Notes: generated by a model not told the origin, from the letters alone. Counted from the first letter of the stretch, positions 48,313 through 60,736 are shown. The stretch: 64,000 nucleotides of DNA from Daucus carota subsp. sativus (GCF_001625215.2 NC_030389.2:32229454-32293453); one strand, 5' to 3'. A program made the numbers and translations.

Positions 48313-48622
48313 CTCCCCCGTCTCAGTCATTTCTATATAGTTTCTTTTTTGGGATGTCCCATCATTTCATACATTTCTAAAATAGCAATTTTTAATAATA
48401 TAAAATATTATTACACCAAGTACTTTCTTCCACTATCTTCGTTTTATAATAATATAAACATTATTACACCTACTACTTTCCTCCACTATCACACATCTAT
48501 AATTAAATACAAATGGGTCTCACCACTTTACCCACTTTTCATCTAACTTTACTCATTTTTTACACTTTTTCTTGATCTCCGTTTCTACACCAAATGTATA
48601 TAATCTACTGGGACGGAGGGAG
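48313..48622. mobile_element. Stowaway-type MITE (310 bp)
   Basis: Left CTCCCCCGTCTCAGTCATTT and right ACTGGGACGGAGGGAG are inverted ends, flanked by TA at 48311-48312 and 48623-48624. Internal text (ttgggatgtccca, ctccactatc) differs from the other Stowaway copies here, so it is a separate subfamily. Confidence 0.83.
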
Positions 48623-49276
48623 TACAGTATAAATTTTGCCGACTCATATTTTTTATTTTTTGGACTCGACAGTCCGACACTGTTGCGTTGTTGGAGTAGA
48701 TTTGGGCCGAGATTGTCCGAAGAGAACTAAACAATAAGCCTACAGGTCATGGTCCAAGAACCTTCTGCCGGTCTATCATTGTGTTTGGGGTTTTAACATA
48801 CCAGCATTCGATAGCAAACAAGACCATTGTTGTAATTTAAGAGCCCAACCCGATCTATCGGTGAATTATTTTTGTCACTTGATTTATTTATTTTTTGACA
48901 AAACTTGGCACCTAATTTAATTACTAACAAGAGATATGATAAAAGTACCAACCACCCATTTCGTAAAGAAAATTTAAGCATGTTTTCCTAATAAATAATT
49001 TTATTATTAAGTATCGAGTTATGTTTAATCTTATTCCATCACAGTAATAAGTAACTTTGTTATTATTTTTTTATAAAAGGAAATCAATTCGTAAATTAAA
49101 ATCCATACATCATTTACAAATACAATCAAAATTGAACAAACACAGAAAAATATCGTTGTTGAATCCTTATTTCCTTGATAGATAACTAAGCGGTTTGAAG
49201 AAGCTTTGAATATATATTTGTTTTCACCCGATTGATTTTCACATGACTGTTTTGAACAATCGATCATAGATGCGAT
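48623..49276. other. intergenic, no gene seen
   Basis: About 650 bp of AT-rich DNA without a supported feature. Confidence 0.35.
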
Positions 49277-49285
49277 CTCATAATA

Positions 49286-49453
49286 GGGTCATGGGCACAT
49301 GCTAAGCACGGAAACTCACAAATTTGATGTGTTTTGATTGGTGTGAATGTAAGGGGGCCATCATTATTAAAGGGGTGTAAGCTAATCAAAATAAGGAAAA
49401 GCCATCAAATTCTGTGCTTATTGTGTGCCCATGGGCACACCATAGAAAAACCG
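49286..49453. mobile_element. short Mutator-type MITE (168 bp)
   Basis: An exact 9-bp duplication CTCATAATA flanks it (49277-49285, 49454-49462), the Mutator target-duplication length. Near the ends lie inverted copies: GGGTCATGGGCACATGCTAA on the left, and on the right, reversed, TGCCCATGGGCACACAATAA. The right end has about 13 extra bases outside the shared part. No ORF. Confidence 0.72.
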
Positions 49454-49462
49454 CTCATAATA

Positions 49463-50154
49463 ACTTTCAAACATAAATCAAACTCATGATTTTTCATGCC
49501 CGGTCACGGAGAACGTCAAAACACAACAAAACAAAAACCTAACTCTATTAAGAAAATCTAAATAAATTGGGAACTTATGAAAAGAAAAACAAGATTTCAA
49601 ACAAGAAAACGAAAAAAAGAATTAGAGTTTTCCATCGGTGAAAACCGATAAAAGACCCTCAAAAATCTTTAATAGAGGTTAGGGTTCAAAAGATATGGAG
49701 GTGAGAACTTTAGATAATAAAATTCTCAGATTATTAAAACTCAAGTAAATTAATTATTAACTATCAAGTTATGTTTAATCTTATTTAATTAAACTTAAAT
49801 GATAAGTCAAAAATAATTTACACGATTATTTATATTAGTACCAGCACAACAAATTATTTTGTTGACCAGTAAATGATATTATTTGAAAAGAGCTAAAATT
49901 TTAATGAATGAATTTTTTAATTGCATCTAACAAAATTTATAGTTTTCGAAGAAATAAAAGGAGAAAAACTAATTACGTTAAAATAAAACAAATCATAATT
50001 TGTGGAGAAAAGATGAAAAGGGAACATACGAACGACGTCGTAAAGGGCAGAGCGGGCAGGGATTTAGGGTTTTGAGAAGATATAAGTAGAACAAGAGCAC
50101 GGCCGATTCAACAGAAAAACACACACAAAAACACACTCAAAAAACACACACAAG
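49463..50154. promoter_or_regulatory. TIM9 upstream region with telo-box
   Basis: About 90 bp upstream of the ATG lies TTAGGGTTTT (50063-50072), the reverse of the telo-box AAACCCTAA found in promoters of many housekeeping and translation-related plant genes. A TATA-like 'gatataagtag' follows at about 50079. The leader is an (AC/A)-rich tract (50117-50153). The region further upstream shows no gene. Confidence 0.55.
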
Positions 50155-52835
50155 ATGGACAAAAACATGCTAGGAGATCTCGCCTCTCTTCCTCAAGAAG
50201 ACCAAGCCAAGATGGCTTCCATGATCGACCAGCTCCAAATTCGAGACAGGTATAATTTACAGATATAATTAATCAATTAGTCTGATTACATGTTTAAATC
50301 TGAACTTTTGTGGATTTTAATACGAATTTGGCTTTTTATTTTTTTAATTGAGTTGCATAAGTGTTTATGTTATGTAACTCTGTAGAAGAAGCCTATACTA
50401 ATTTTATGTTCTTCTAAAAACCATGTGTGATTTTTATTACACGTGGACGTTAAGGGAACTACATATAACTAATTTGAGCTTGCGCTTTCGGTTATGAAGT
50501 TACTTATAAGTCGAAGAATACGTTCATTTTTCGACTTATAAGTTTGTTATAAGGTCCCCTATGGTGCCCTGTTAAAATATATGTTGCGGATTGTATTTTA
50601 AGGAGAAACGATATCGATATGGGTGCTGCATTTGTTGTTAAACTTGTGACTGGTATTCGGATAGTCTCGAGTGGAGTCTTGAGTTGCAGCTCAGAGGTGG
50701 TTTTTTCTTGGGAATTTATCTTATATTATCCCAAATTAACTAGTACATTTATGTATATATCCTCTTTGATTGAAATGTTATAAATATGTTTGATGCTTGG
50801 TAGTGCAGAAAGTAAACTAGAGGTAGGGAGGATTTCAAATGTGTGTCGTAAAATTAATAAAAGATGTTATGCATGGTCTCTGAGTTGGATATGAATTTCA
50901 AGATAGATAAAAATGTCCTTTATAAATGTGTAGTAGTTACGTTAACTGTGGTTAATTTAAATTGGAAGAAAACTTTGATATATAATTATAATTACAACTA
51001 AAAAGGGGACATATTGGGACAATATACCCCTTTTTCTTTGTTTACGGAGCCTTGTCATTAAAGGAGATGATATTGCAGATGAATGTAGAACAAGTAATTC
51101 TCTGGAAAAACAGGTCGGGTTAGGTGAATGTAGGAAAAAGAAGGTAGTGGTGGAATAAGGGAATAAGCGGTTGTCGTTAGTGACAGAACTCAACTTTTGC
51201 GTTACAAAATGAAAGGAAATCAAATTTGTGCAACAATAACTTACTCTTTTAATATTGACATAAATTTAATAGATACCAAGCTCTTAATATACCAAGGGCT
51301 CATTTAGTTATCTTCGAATATGTTATTATAATTTTCATTATAAATATTTTATTATTTCTTGTATTCGTCCAGTCAATAATAATATGTCCTTTTTGTACAT
51401 ATATGTTACTAAAAAGGTTAATTAATCTGTATTAATTTTTGACTTATTATTTATTATCGGTTTGAATAAATTTATAAAAGTTAATAATAAAGAGTACTGA
51501 AAGGTTTCCCTATAAAAGGATTGCATAAAGATAGTCAAAGTAATAAAAAATTAATTATTGGAACAAGAACACAGATTCTGATTTTCGGTACTCGACTTGT
51601 AACTTACTCATATAGCTCTTTTACTTATTATGCAAATAATCCAATATAGACAAATTTTCATTGATACTCATACTCACAAATCACAATATTGCTAATTAGG
51701 GACTTAAATAATTGGTCTCTTCATTTTGGCGTGTAGTAGTAGTATTTGAGTTACAGTGTCGATCTTGGGATGGTAGGCGACTTTAGATGGACTGGTCTGG
51801 CAATGGGCTACCTGGTAGATTCTGGTGATATGTGATCCTCTGGTTTTGGATGTAAGTGCCTTTGCTGCAAATGGAAAGATGCATTAAATGATATATGGAA
51901 AGTAGAAACGAACAACAGTTAGCAACACTCTTGTTGGTCTTCCCAACGTAGGGGCTGTAATTGGAGTTGTCCACTTTCTGATTGTATGGGTTTGAGTTCT
52001 AATATTGAACCGAACCCATTTATTTGATTGAATACAGTTTCTGTAACCAGAATATATAGATATGCAATGTGTTAAGTAAATACTAAACGGCGTTCCTAAA
52101 ACATTATGGTGTCAGGAGGGCTTGATTGATCATATATTATATTTTACTTGAACCCATGCATACTGCTAATACTCTAATTCCAAATGAATAAAATGAAAAA
52201 TCTGCATAAGTGTAGTCATATACTTATTATGCTTTATTCAAAATTTTGTGATGTTCATTCAAATAGCACTTGATGCCTGATTCTTAATTTTATATTGCCA
52301 TTTCGGTACATTACATGCACCACAAGGCATCTTTATTACTTCATTGTTCTTACAACACTGAACACAATCGTCTTTGTTTCATTTAAACATCAATGAAACA
52401 ATACAAACATAAGAATGAAGAGAAGATTAATTTGTAACTAAATCTGTCCTTGGTTTAGCTTTCTACCAAAAAATAAAATAGCACTTAGCATGGAATATGA
52501 GGATATCATTTTAGAACATTGTTGGACTTGCTGTTAATGTATATTTGCTATCTTCTTGCCTAGAAATCACGATATAAGTAAGCTCTGGGCTGTATTTATT
52601 GTGCATAGACGGCTTACCTGATGTTTCTTTTTGTGATCCTTTTTTCAGTCTTAGGATGTATAATTCCCTGGTGGAGAGATGTTTTACTGATTGTGTGGAC
52701 ACTTTCAGACGCAAAAGCTTAGACAAGCAAGAGGAAACATGTGTCAGACGATGTGCGGAGAAGTTTTTAAAGCACTCCATGCGAGTCGGCATGCGATTTG
52801 CAGAACTCAATCAAGGGGCTCCCACACAAGATTAA
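50155..52835 (+). CDS. TIM9: mitochondrial import chaperone TIM9, two exons, 93 aa
   Basis: Small TIM proteins act in the mitochondrial intermembrane space. TIM9 pairs with TIM10 to carry hydrophobic precursors to the inner membrane. Exon 1 is 50155-50249 ([20 protein letters not shown] and on to IDQLQIRD) and exon 2 is 52649-52835 ([19 protein letters not shown] to the C-terminal [15 protein letters not shown]). The junction is GACAG|GTATAA...TTTTCAG|TCTTAGG and restores D-S-L-R in frame, giving 93 residues, the usual length. The twin CX3C motifs CFTDC and CVRRC, which form the two disulfides, are intact. No targeting presequence is expected, because these proteins enter through the MIA pathway. 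The single intron is long (2.4 kb) for so small a gene. The intron shows no supported coding sequence. Confidence 0.96.
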
Positions 52836-53519
52836 GAATTGGCCTTTGAAACCTGCATATGATTAATGTAACATTTAGCAGTAAGACTTTACTACTACTG
52901 TATCGTGCGGCCGAATAATAGAGAGCAAGTTGTAGACTGGGTATCACAGAATTTTCCATCTGTTTTGAGGATGTCAATTGTTTTATACACTCATTAGCTT
53001 TGGATATGTTATCGCATCAATACCAGCAGTTATGGTGCTTTATCTTTTTGTGGATTCTCTCAGTTGTATTTCAAAACTAGGCCATAGAGTTTCCTTAATG
53101 GAAGATTATTCCCAAATAAACAAGTATTTAATTTCTTTTCAAAATTTTAATCAATCACACTGTGAACGAAAATATAACTATAGTGACACTACACTCTACA
53201 GGATTCATTTGGTGCTGTTGAGATTGTATTTGTAAACTAGCTTAAACTTGTTAATGTTTATGTTTAGCAACTTATTTGTAACAGTGGTTCACAAAATAGT
53301 TTACAAATTAAACTATTTCTGTTTGATTAATACGTTATGTTTCTATTTGGCAAACCAGAAGCAGGTATTCATTTTGTAAGACTGCTGCTTCTTTTCTCGT
53401 AACAGTTTAGTTTTTTAAATTACTAAATATTATAAATGAAGTTATCCAAATATTTAAATAAATTAAATATACTTACTTTTTAAACTTAGCCGAACCACCT
53501 TTGGACTTTAAATTTAAGT
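52836..53519. other. TIM9 3' flank
   Basis: It should contain the TIM9 3' UTR. No other feature is supported. Confidence 0.4.
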
Positions 53520-53620
53520 AGAGTATCAAGATTGAAACACACTACCAAGAGAACTGGTATTTGAACCTAGATCACTTCAGCAACTAATCCATTCCCATAC
53601 TGGGCTTTTACCAGATCAGC
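53520..53620 (-). mobile_element. possible tRNA-derived SINE remnant
   Basis: Read on the minus strand, AAGCCCAGTATGGGAATGG resembles a Pol III A box, and AGGTTCAAATACC, about 40 bases on, resembles a B box. That spacing is tRNA-like. The rest does not fold as a tRNA by eye, so a decayed SINE is the better guess. Ends and target duplication were not found. Confidence 0.35.
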
Positions 53621-55036
53621 ATTCAGTAGTAGCTGACAGCACCTATATATTTACATTGCAACCACTCATTTCCTAGATTGTTTATACTTTATAAGAGTTT
53701 TCTTTAATACCTGATTTTTCCTGATAAAAAAATACCAGATTTTTTCATTCTTTCTGTAAAAATTCAAAAACATTGCAATAATATGTATTTATTTGACATG
53801 CATTTGCATAATAAGAATTATTTATCTGGAAATATTTGTAAAAATGTAACTTTTTAACTAAATGCAACAAGAGTAAGAAAACTATATTTAGCAAAAAATA
53901 TCGAATTAGCCATATATATATTTGTGTTTGAGAAAATAATTGTACTTTTTTCTAATGTGAAGGATAATTATTTCACCAGTAATTAGTTATACATGGTATA
54001 TTTGCAAATTTTTCACAGGTAGGTAATAATATGCAAATAAATTTGCCAAAGGTTATATTGTTAACCCCAATTTTTGTTTGATGTTGTTTTCACCAACAAT
54101 ATTTGAATTCATTATTTACAAAATGTCAACAATTCAGTTCACTCCAACTATTTATCAGTATACAAATTGATATATAACAACAGAAAAAATAAAATGATAA
54201 AAAAATCTAATTATGTGAAAAGTTAATCCAGAAATGCTGTAACATGCAATGATAGTCTTGAACTGTCTAACAGTAACTTGTGAACTGTCTAACAGTAACT
54301 TGTTGGTAGAATGCATGTATTACTTTATCATTTAAAAAAGAGGAAATATATTATCACAAAAAAAACACTGATGCAAAAATCGAAAACCCGAACTAACCCA
54401 TTGATCTACCGATTCAGAATTTGTTAATTTTTTTTTAGTAAGTCGGGAATTTTTACTCAAATCAGAACACATTAGATAAATTAATAAAATGTTTTTAAAA
54501 ATTAATCATAAATTTTTCAAAAAAAATCAGAGATGTTCAGAACATCTAAAAAAAGAGTGATATGGGGTTTTATATAGGTGATATAAAGACTACTGATGCA
54601 TGCACCTTGCACAGGCATATCAGAAATGCAGAGCAATTACTAACTAGGACTAGGAAGGGACTAGCTGGCTTGTCAAGGAGGTTCTTCTTTATATTATTCA
54701 CTTTTTTCATTTACTTCTTATCTCTGAACATTAATAAAGTTATGACAATGTCATTGCCTTGATATAAACCCACATTTCCTTTTCTAGTTCATTCTCTCTT
54801 TCTCCTTGCAACCTTTCTAGCATCAGTTCACTTGTTCAGTTCCTTTCTAATTTTTTTTCTTTATCTTCCTTTTGAGTTAACTTTAAAGCTTTTGACTTTT
54901 TACCTGCTTGTAAATTGCCTGGAAGGTGAAGCTCTGGTTACAACACAACCAATTAAATTCCTGTATCTGTACATGTCAATACCATCAATATGCCCTACCT
55001 GTATCTTTTATTTCTTTTGTCTCGGTTTACTTGATA
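53621..55036. other. intergenic, with a 22-bp direct repeat
   Basis: No gene. A 22-bp unit (gaactgtctaacagtaactt plus two bases) occurs twice in tandem from 54260. Short + strand ORFs at 54562-55047 show no family motif. Confidence 0.4.
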
Positions 55037-55044
55037 TCTGCAAG

Positions 55045-55761
55045 TAGGGGTGTACACGGTTCGGGTTGGGCGGGTTAAAGAAATTTAACGACCCAACCCA
55101 ATTAAATCGGGTTTTCAAATTCTCAACCCAAACCATAAAAATTAAATTCATAACCCAAATCAATTTGTATTACTTCGGTTCGGATCGGTTTGATCGGGTT
55201 ATGAAATATAAAATAATTTCTTTTCCATGATCTAGCAAAACCAAATTTCGACACATCAAAAGATAAAACTTTAACTGAATGTACTACAGCAAGGTGAAAT
55301 ACCCGGTGTATATAAAATGAGTTAAGCACTATAACATCTTAAAAAACGTGCACTACTTATCAAAACAATTAAAGCTCGATACCATGTTAAGCCCGATACC
55401 AGAAACTTCAGAATTATAGCAATAAATTAGAAATTAAGTTGAACAGAAACAATTAGTAAAGCACAACAAATCAACAATTAGCAAAGCATGACAAATCAAT
55501 AAATCAGTTAAATGGACTATGCTAACATATTATGGGTTACTAGAGTGGGGTGAATGATTTTTATATGTAATTTAATATTTTTTAATCGGGTTGGGTTGGA
55601 TCGGTTAAAAAAAACTGAAAACCGTGTCCAACCCAATTAAATCGGGTTACTCATTTTCTAATCCAATTATCAATCGGGTCAAAAAAGTTCGGATTGGTTC
55701 GGGTGAAATATGATCGGTTTGGATTGGTTCGGTCGGTTTCACGGATCCGTGTACACCCCTA
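55045..55761. mobile_element. hAT-like non-autonomous element filled with TCGGGTTGGG motifs (717 bp)
   Basis: The inverted ends are perfect over 13 bp: TAGGGGTGTACAC...GTGTACACCCCTA. The flanking duplications TCTGCAAG (55037-55044) and TCTGCAAA (55762-55769) differ at one base. The arms carry AACCCAACCC / GGGTTGGG and CGGTTCGG units in both orientations around an AT-rich core. Confidence 0.87.
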
Positions 55762-55961
55762 TCTGCAAAGTCATATGATATTCTTTTTATTGTTACTTCT
55801 CTCGTTGTGACTGATGCGGAAAACTTGTGCACTCGTGTGCCAATTAATCTGTTTTGAATAATTAATGTGATTATTATCATATATTCTATGGGAAAACATG
55901 GAATGACATCTATATTTTGTGTTTATTGAGCAACCATATGGCCATATGGTTTCCTAATGAC

Positions 55962-56050
55962 TTTTAGGCGGTTGTTATCGCCCTCGTTCCGCTTATCGGA
56001 AGCTTGGAGTTCGAATCTTGTCAAAAATGATAAAAACATGATAAGATATT
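55962..56050 (+). mobile_element. possible tRNA-derived SINE remnant
   Basis: The text GGCGGTTGTTATCGCCCTCG followed about 35 bases later by GAGTTCGAATC (56007-56017) resembles the A-box/B-box head of plant SINEs. A short A-rich tail follows. No target duplication was found, and similarity is by eye only. Confidence 0.35.
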
Positions 56051-56226
56051 CATGATCTATATAACAGTAGCATCAAGAACCAAGTTCTACTTGTGATTGG
56101 GACTAGTGTTCTCAAGTTGATTGAAATGCTAGTAGCAACTCAAGATTTCATATTGACAACATAAACAAAAAGACTTAAAATTACTTTACATTAAAATGGT
56201 CTAATCTACCATCATAATACATTACC

Positions 56227-58016
56227 TTACATAGCAATGTTAAACAACACAACAGTCATCACCATCTTTACCAAATAAACATACAAAAACCCATTCATTC
56301 CATTTCTTGAGGATCCCAAAGAGGCCACCATTTGGGAATCTTGATCACTCCTTAACTTGGAATCTGTACCTACATTTTTCCCATAAAGATTCACATCTTG
56401 TTGACATGCCTTTACTCCATAAGGCACTTTGCTAGTTGATAATTCATCAGTTTGGTAACAAAGATCTGGATTATCCCATGCCCCGAAACGACTTCCCATT
56501 TTCTCATAAAATGTTTGGGAGAACTTGAGCTCTCCTGTCAAATTATTGCCATGAATGTAGATTGCACTTATATTGGTAAGAGTTGCTAGTTTTGATGGGA
56601 GTTTACCTGTTAGATTGTTGTCATTTAGACCCAAGAATCTCAGGTTCTTAAGCTCTGAAATGGACTCTGGAACTTCACTTGTTAATCCCATATTCGACAA
56701 ATCCAGGATTATTAGACTTCGAAGATTAGGCCAACTAAGCCTCATTATGTCTCCACCAACGCGGTTTCTTGCTAAGACCAACTCCTGTAAGGACCTCAGT
56801 TCTTGGAATGATTGTGGTAGGCCGCCTGATAATTTGTTGTTGCTAAGATCCAACAATGTTAGATTCTTCAGGTTTCCAATTTGGTTGGGAATTTTTCCGA
56901 CAAATTGGTTCTTGCTCAAATCAAACTTTAGTAGTGATTCCATGCCACCAAGAGTGAAAGGTAGTGTTCCTGATAGTGAATTTCTACTCAAGTCCAAGAT
57001 CAAGAGCTCGCTTAGTGCACCAAAACTCTCCGGGACTTGACCTGTTAACTGGTTTCCTGATAAAACTAAGCGCTTCAAGTTTGGTAAGTTGCCCAAATTT
57101 GGTGGTATATTACCACTCAAACCATTCTCCAGCAGCACCAGAGATTGGAGTCTTGTAAGGCCACCAAAAGCAGCTGGGATTTGTCCGATAAGCCCCAGGT
57201 TTGATCTAAACTCTAGCGACTCTAAGCTGCCAGAAAGTGCACTCCAATTTTGTGCAGCAATTGTGATCTGATGACTCTGGTGTGCCATGCAATTGAAAAA
57301 TGAGAGAGCTTTGAGGTGACCAAGTTCAAACAGGGGAGGACTAAATTGCATATTGGGGGCACAGTCAAGAGAATTCTCATGAATTGGACCAATGTTTAAG
57401 GTTGTGACATACCAGTAGCCATCATATATATCACAAGCAACACCCTGAAGCACAAATTAGTTCATAATTACCAAGATGGTTAACTAAAATTTACAATTAA
57501 GATATGCAAAGATAAATTTTATATCCTTAAGTATTATTAGAATTCGATTTTCCAACAGCCAACAAAAAATAAAGTTCAGCTGTCATGTTCTATGCTAAAA
57601 TAATTTCATGCAAGTTCAAGTTCTTGTTTCATAAAAAAGATCTAAATTTTTACCCTGAAACAAAGACTTGGTACAATTGAAAAAAAAGTTAAATTAAAAG
57701 GAAAATTTAAGTAAATTGTATAAATAAATAAAGAGAATAATAACCATATAGATAAAAAGAAAATAAATTAATAGGGATGGATAAAAATATAAACCTGGAT
57801 GGGAGTCCAACCACAAGGATCAGGATAGAGATCAGAACCATTCCAATCCTTTCCCACAAAGCCTTGAATGGCAGAGTAGAGAGCCTCTTTCTCTCTTTTC
57901 TCCATTGGAGCTCCTTCTGTTTCAGTTTCTTGACCATTGCACCAGAATATACTAGTCATGCAAAGCACAACAATTGCAGTAAAAAGAGCAAAGCTTGTTT
58001 TGTTAGTGTTCTTCAT
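56227..58016 (-). CDS. PII-2-like LRR protein (Piriformospora indica-insensitive 2 type), 2 exons, 479 aa
   Basis: Exon 1 is 58016-57795 and exon 2 is 57444-56227, joined in phase 0 (CCCATCCAG|GTTTAT...CTTCAG|GGTGTT). The start MKNTNKTSFALFTAIVVLCM gives a clean signal peptide. An in-frame ATG 42 codons further out (58142) would bury it and was not chosen. After the signal come an N-cap (EKREKEALYSAIQGFVGKDW, DPCGWTPIQGVACDIYDGYW), about 10 LRRs (LILDLSRNSLSGTLP, LTLLDLSNNKLSGGLP), a C-terminal CYQ...C pair and a hydrophobic tail (FLYVYLVKMVMTVVLFNIAM). The tail fits a membrane or GPI-type anchor. There is no kinase. Arabidopsis PII-2 is required for the growth response to the root endophyte Piriformospora indica. 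Transfer of that role is inference. Confidence 0.9.
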
Positions 58017-58917
58017 TTGCCTAAACCAAATATGCCAGCCTCTGGATAATTCAATAGTGCAGAGCAGAAGAATATTGAAATAAGGAAATGAAGTTAAAGA
58101 AAAACAAACAAGAGTTCTTCTGAAATTCACTCTTCTTCTCAAGAATCAAGATGTTTCTTAACTTTGATATGTTTCTTGACAATGTTTATAGCAAAGCCAA
58201 GGAGTACTGAGAGCACTTAGATGTCTTACAGATAATAAAGTAAGCCCAAGCTAAGCTCAGTTATCCATGCAGAAATAAGTAATTATGGAAATGTCAATAA
58301 TAAAATCAGAACAGTAGCAACTGAAACAAGGCATTGAGAACTGAAAGAGAAAGGGAAACTGAACTCTCCAAATGAGTTTATAGCTTTAGGCTATTTAAAA
58401 CACTTTGAAATTCTCTTTACCAAAGATTGGCTGTCCAACAAATAATACACATATAATATGCAAACAGTAAATGAATCAGTAGCTAGCTAGGGTGTATCAT
58501 TGGCTTGGCAGTTGAGAGATTAATGGTTAGAACTAAAGTTGTGCTTTGTGTGTGTGTGGGCTCAGGGGACCAAATTGCATGCAGAAGAGAAAGAGGTGAA
58601 GTGCATGTAAATGCATGCAAGACAAAGGTAGTCTGTGAATGACTTTCTTTTAGTTTTTTTTAAGCTGTTGGATATTTACCAGCTTTTTGTAGCAGATGAG
58701 AAAAGACAAGGGACTGCACTAAGATACTTTGGAAAATGCAGTTTTCTGTTTCCATTTATTTATTTCTAACAGGTTTTTTTTTATCTTTATATCAATTACT
58801 TACATTATTCAAAAAATCGGGATTAATCAGATGATCGGGATTAAAGATAAGATATTTATATAATATTATAATAATATTTGATATATTAGTTTGATTTACT
58901 ATATAATATATATAGTA
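58017..58917. promoter_or_regulatory. PII-2-like upstream region
   Basis: Presumed leader and promoter. A short (TG)n tract lies near 58547-58558. No TATA box or operator was assigned with confidence. Beyond about 58780 the DNA becomes AT-rich. Confidence 0.4.
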
Positions 58918-59161
58918 CTCCTCTGTCCCTCTCATTTTTTTACAATTTTTTCACACTGCTCGACACGCATTTTAAGGCGCATATAAAACATACTTCTATA
59001 GTTTATTTTTTAAAAAAAATTTGTATAAAAATTTAAACATCAAATTTTCATTCAGGAAAAAAAAGGTTCAAAATAATTTATCGAACTACGTTTTATGAGA
59101 GCATTAAAATGCGTGGCGAGTCCACGTCTCCAATGTAAACAAATGAGGGGGACGGAGGGAA
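58918..59161. mobile_element. Stowaway-type MITE (244 bp)
   Basis: Left CTCCTCTGTCCCTCTCATTT and right AAATGAGGGGGACGGAGGGA are inverted ends. TA lies at 58916-58917 and 59162-59163. Internal text (cgacacgcattttaa, gagcattaaaatgcg) matches the subfamily at 14224 and 14735. Confidence 0.82.
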
Positions 59162-59163
59162 TA

Positions 59164-59970
59164 TCATTTAAGAAAATTCATTAATTAACCTGATTCTAAA
59201 AATCAAATCAAAATGGTACCTTTCATGATTACTTAGCATAAATGCATCACATTTGTCAAATATGATAAGATAGTTGTACCTTTGTATTGCTAAATGCTAG
59301 TGGGCCTGTGTAAGTAACTGCAATACTTTATTGATCTTATGAGGTTTCTCAAAAGAAATACCTAGTATTACAGTTTAATTCCCATCAGATCTTATCACCA
59401 ACCCCATGTCTCATTTATAACAAGACCATGCTGTTACCTTGTGGAATTGTGCTTGCAACTCCTTACTTCATTTTATTTACAGGGTGTAGAGATATGAAAA
59501 TTGTGGTGATAAATTATTACCAGTATCATTACCAAAATGAAACAGGTGAAAGATGGAGGGATTTGTATACACATTCAGTCCTTTCTCTGTTTAACTACAT
59601 TCAACAAGCTGGAATTATTGGACTTGCATTCAAAATTCAACAAGTATATAACTCACTTTACTTTTTACCACAAAGTTACCCGTTTCACTTGATGAAATAA
59701 GTAAATGTGAAATAAACTGAAATATTGGTTTTTAACATAAGGCAACTATATTTTAACGGGACAGGTCCCTCACAAACGATTGTTACATCATATCATATCA
59801 TTGATTAATACATGCAGCATGGTAATAATAAGTAGGAGGTCTATATTTTTCGGATACAAAACATATTAAGCATAATCTGATATATTGTAACAATCATTTG
59901 TCGGAAACTCGAATTCGGTGTATTGAGTATGAATTAGTACATGTATGCATATCTTATATATACTGAAGTT
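59164..59970. other. intergenic, no gene seen
   Basis: About 800 bp. A 90-codon + strand ORF (59428-59700) has no family motif. Nothing else is supported. Confidence 0.35.
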
Positions 59971-59978
59971 ATGAACCC

Positions 59979-60445
59979 TAGGGATGGCAACGGGTTGGAT
60001 CGGTTCGGATATTTGAGATATCCAAATCCAAATCCAAATTATTTTTAAAATCCAAATCCAAATCCAAATCCAATCGGGTTTCATATATCAAATCCAAATC
60101 CAAATCCCCGGGTTTCGGATCGGGTTCGGGTTTGTTCGGGTTTATCCAAAACCTGAATTCCGAAATTTATATAGTATTGTAAAAATATTATTTTTTGATT
60201 TGCTCGTCCTTAAATTTCATTATATTTAAAACTAAACTACTTTAACAATAAAGTATTACACATTAATAAAATCTTGAACCGTGTTTAATAATTTCTAAAC
60301 ACAAATTTCCACTATATGGAGTATGAAATTTTAAAGTAACTCATTAGTTAAACAAAAAAGTCACTATAACCCAAGAATATACACATTCACACTCTACATA
60401 TATATATATAAACAAAATTTAGTAAATTTAAAATTGAAAAAAAAT

Positions 60446-60509
<64 letters not shown>

Positions 60510-60728
60510 GGATTTTTTTTCGGGTTTCGGGTTTGGATCGGGTTTGGATCGGATTCGGATTTCGGGTCGGGTTTCGATACGGAATACCTAGTATCCAAAT
60601 CCAAATCCAAACTCGTTCGGGTCTAAAAATCAAATCCAAATCCAAATCCAAAATATCGGGTTCGGTAAGATCCATTCGGGTCGAAACGGTCGGGTATCCA
60701 TTCGGATCGGTTTTTTCTGCCATCCCTA
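59979..60728. mobile_element. hAT-like non-autonomous element filled with AATCCAAATCC motifs (750 bp)
   Basis: Inverted ends TAGGGATGGCA...TGCCATCCCTA. The exact 8-bp duplication ATGAACCC flanks it (59971-59978, 60729-60736). The arms consist of AAATCCAAATCC and TCGGGTTCGG units in both orientations. The core contains a (CATATA)n tract running into (AT)n at about 60446-60508. The 134- and 127-codon ORFs across it are translations of these repeats. Confidence 0.9.
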
Positions 60729-60736
60729 ATGAACCC

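Noticed and set aside
52511..52810. 99-codon ORF antisense to TIM9 exon 2
   Set aside because: It overlaps a clear TIM9 exon with intact CX3C motifs, so the antisense frame is a shadow.
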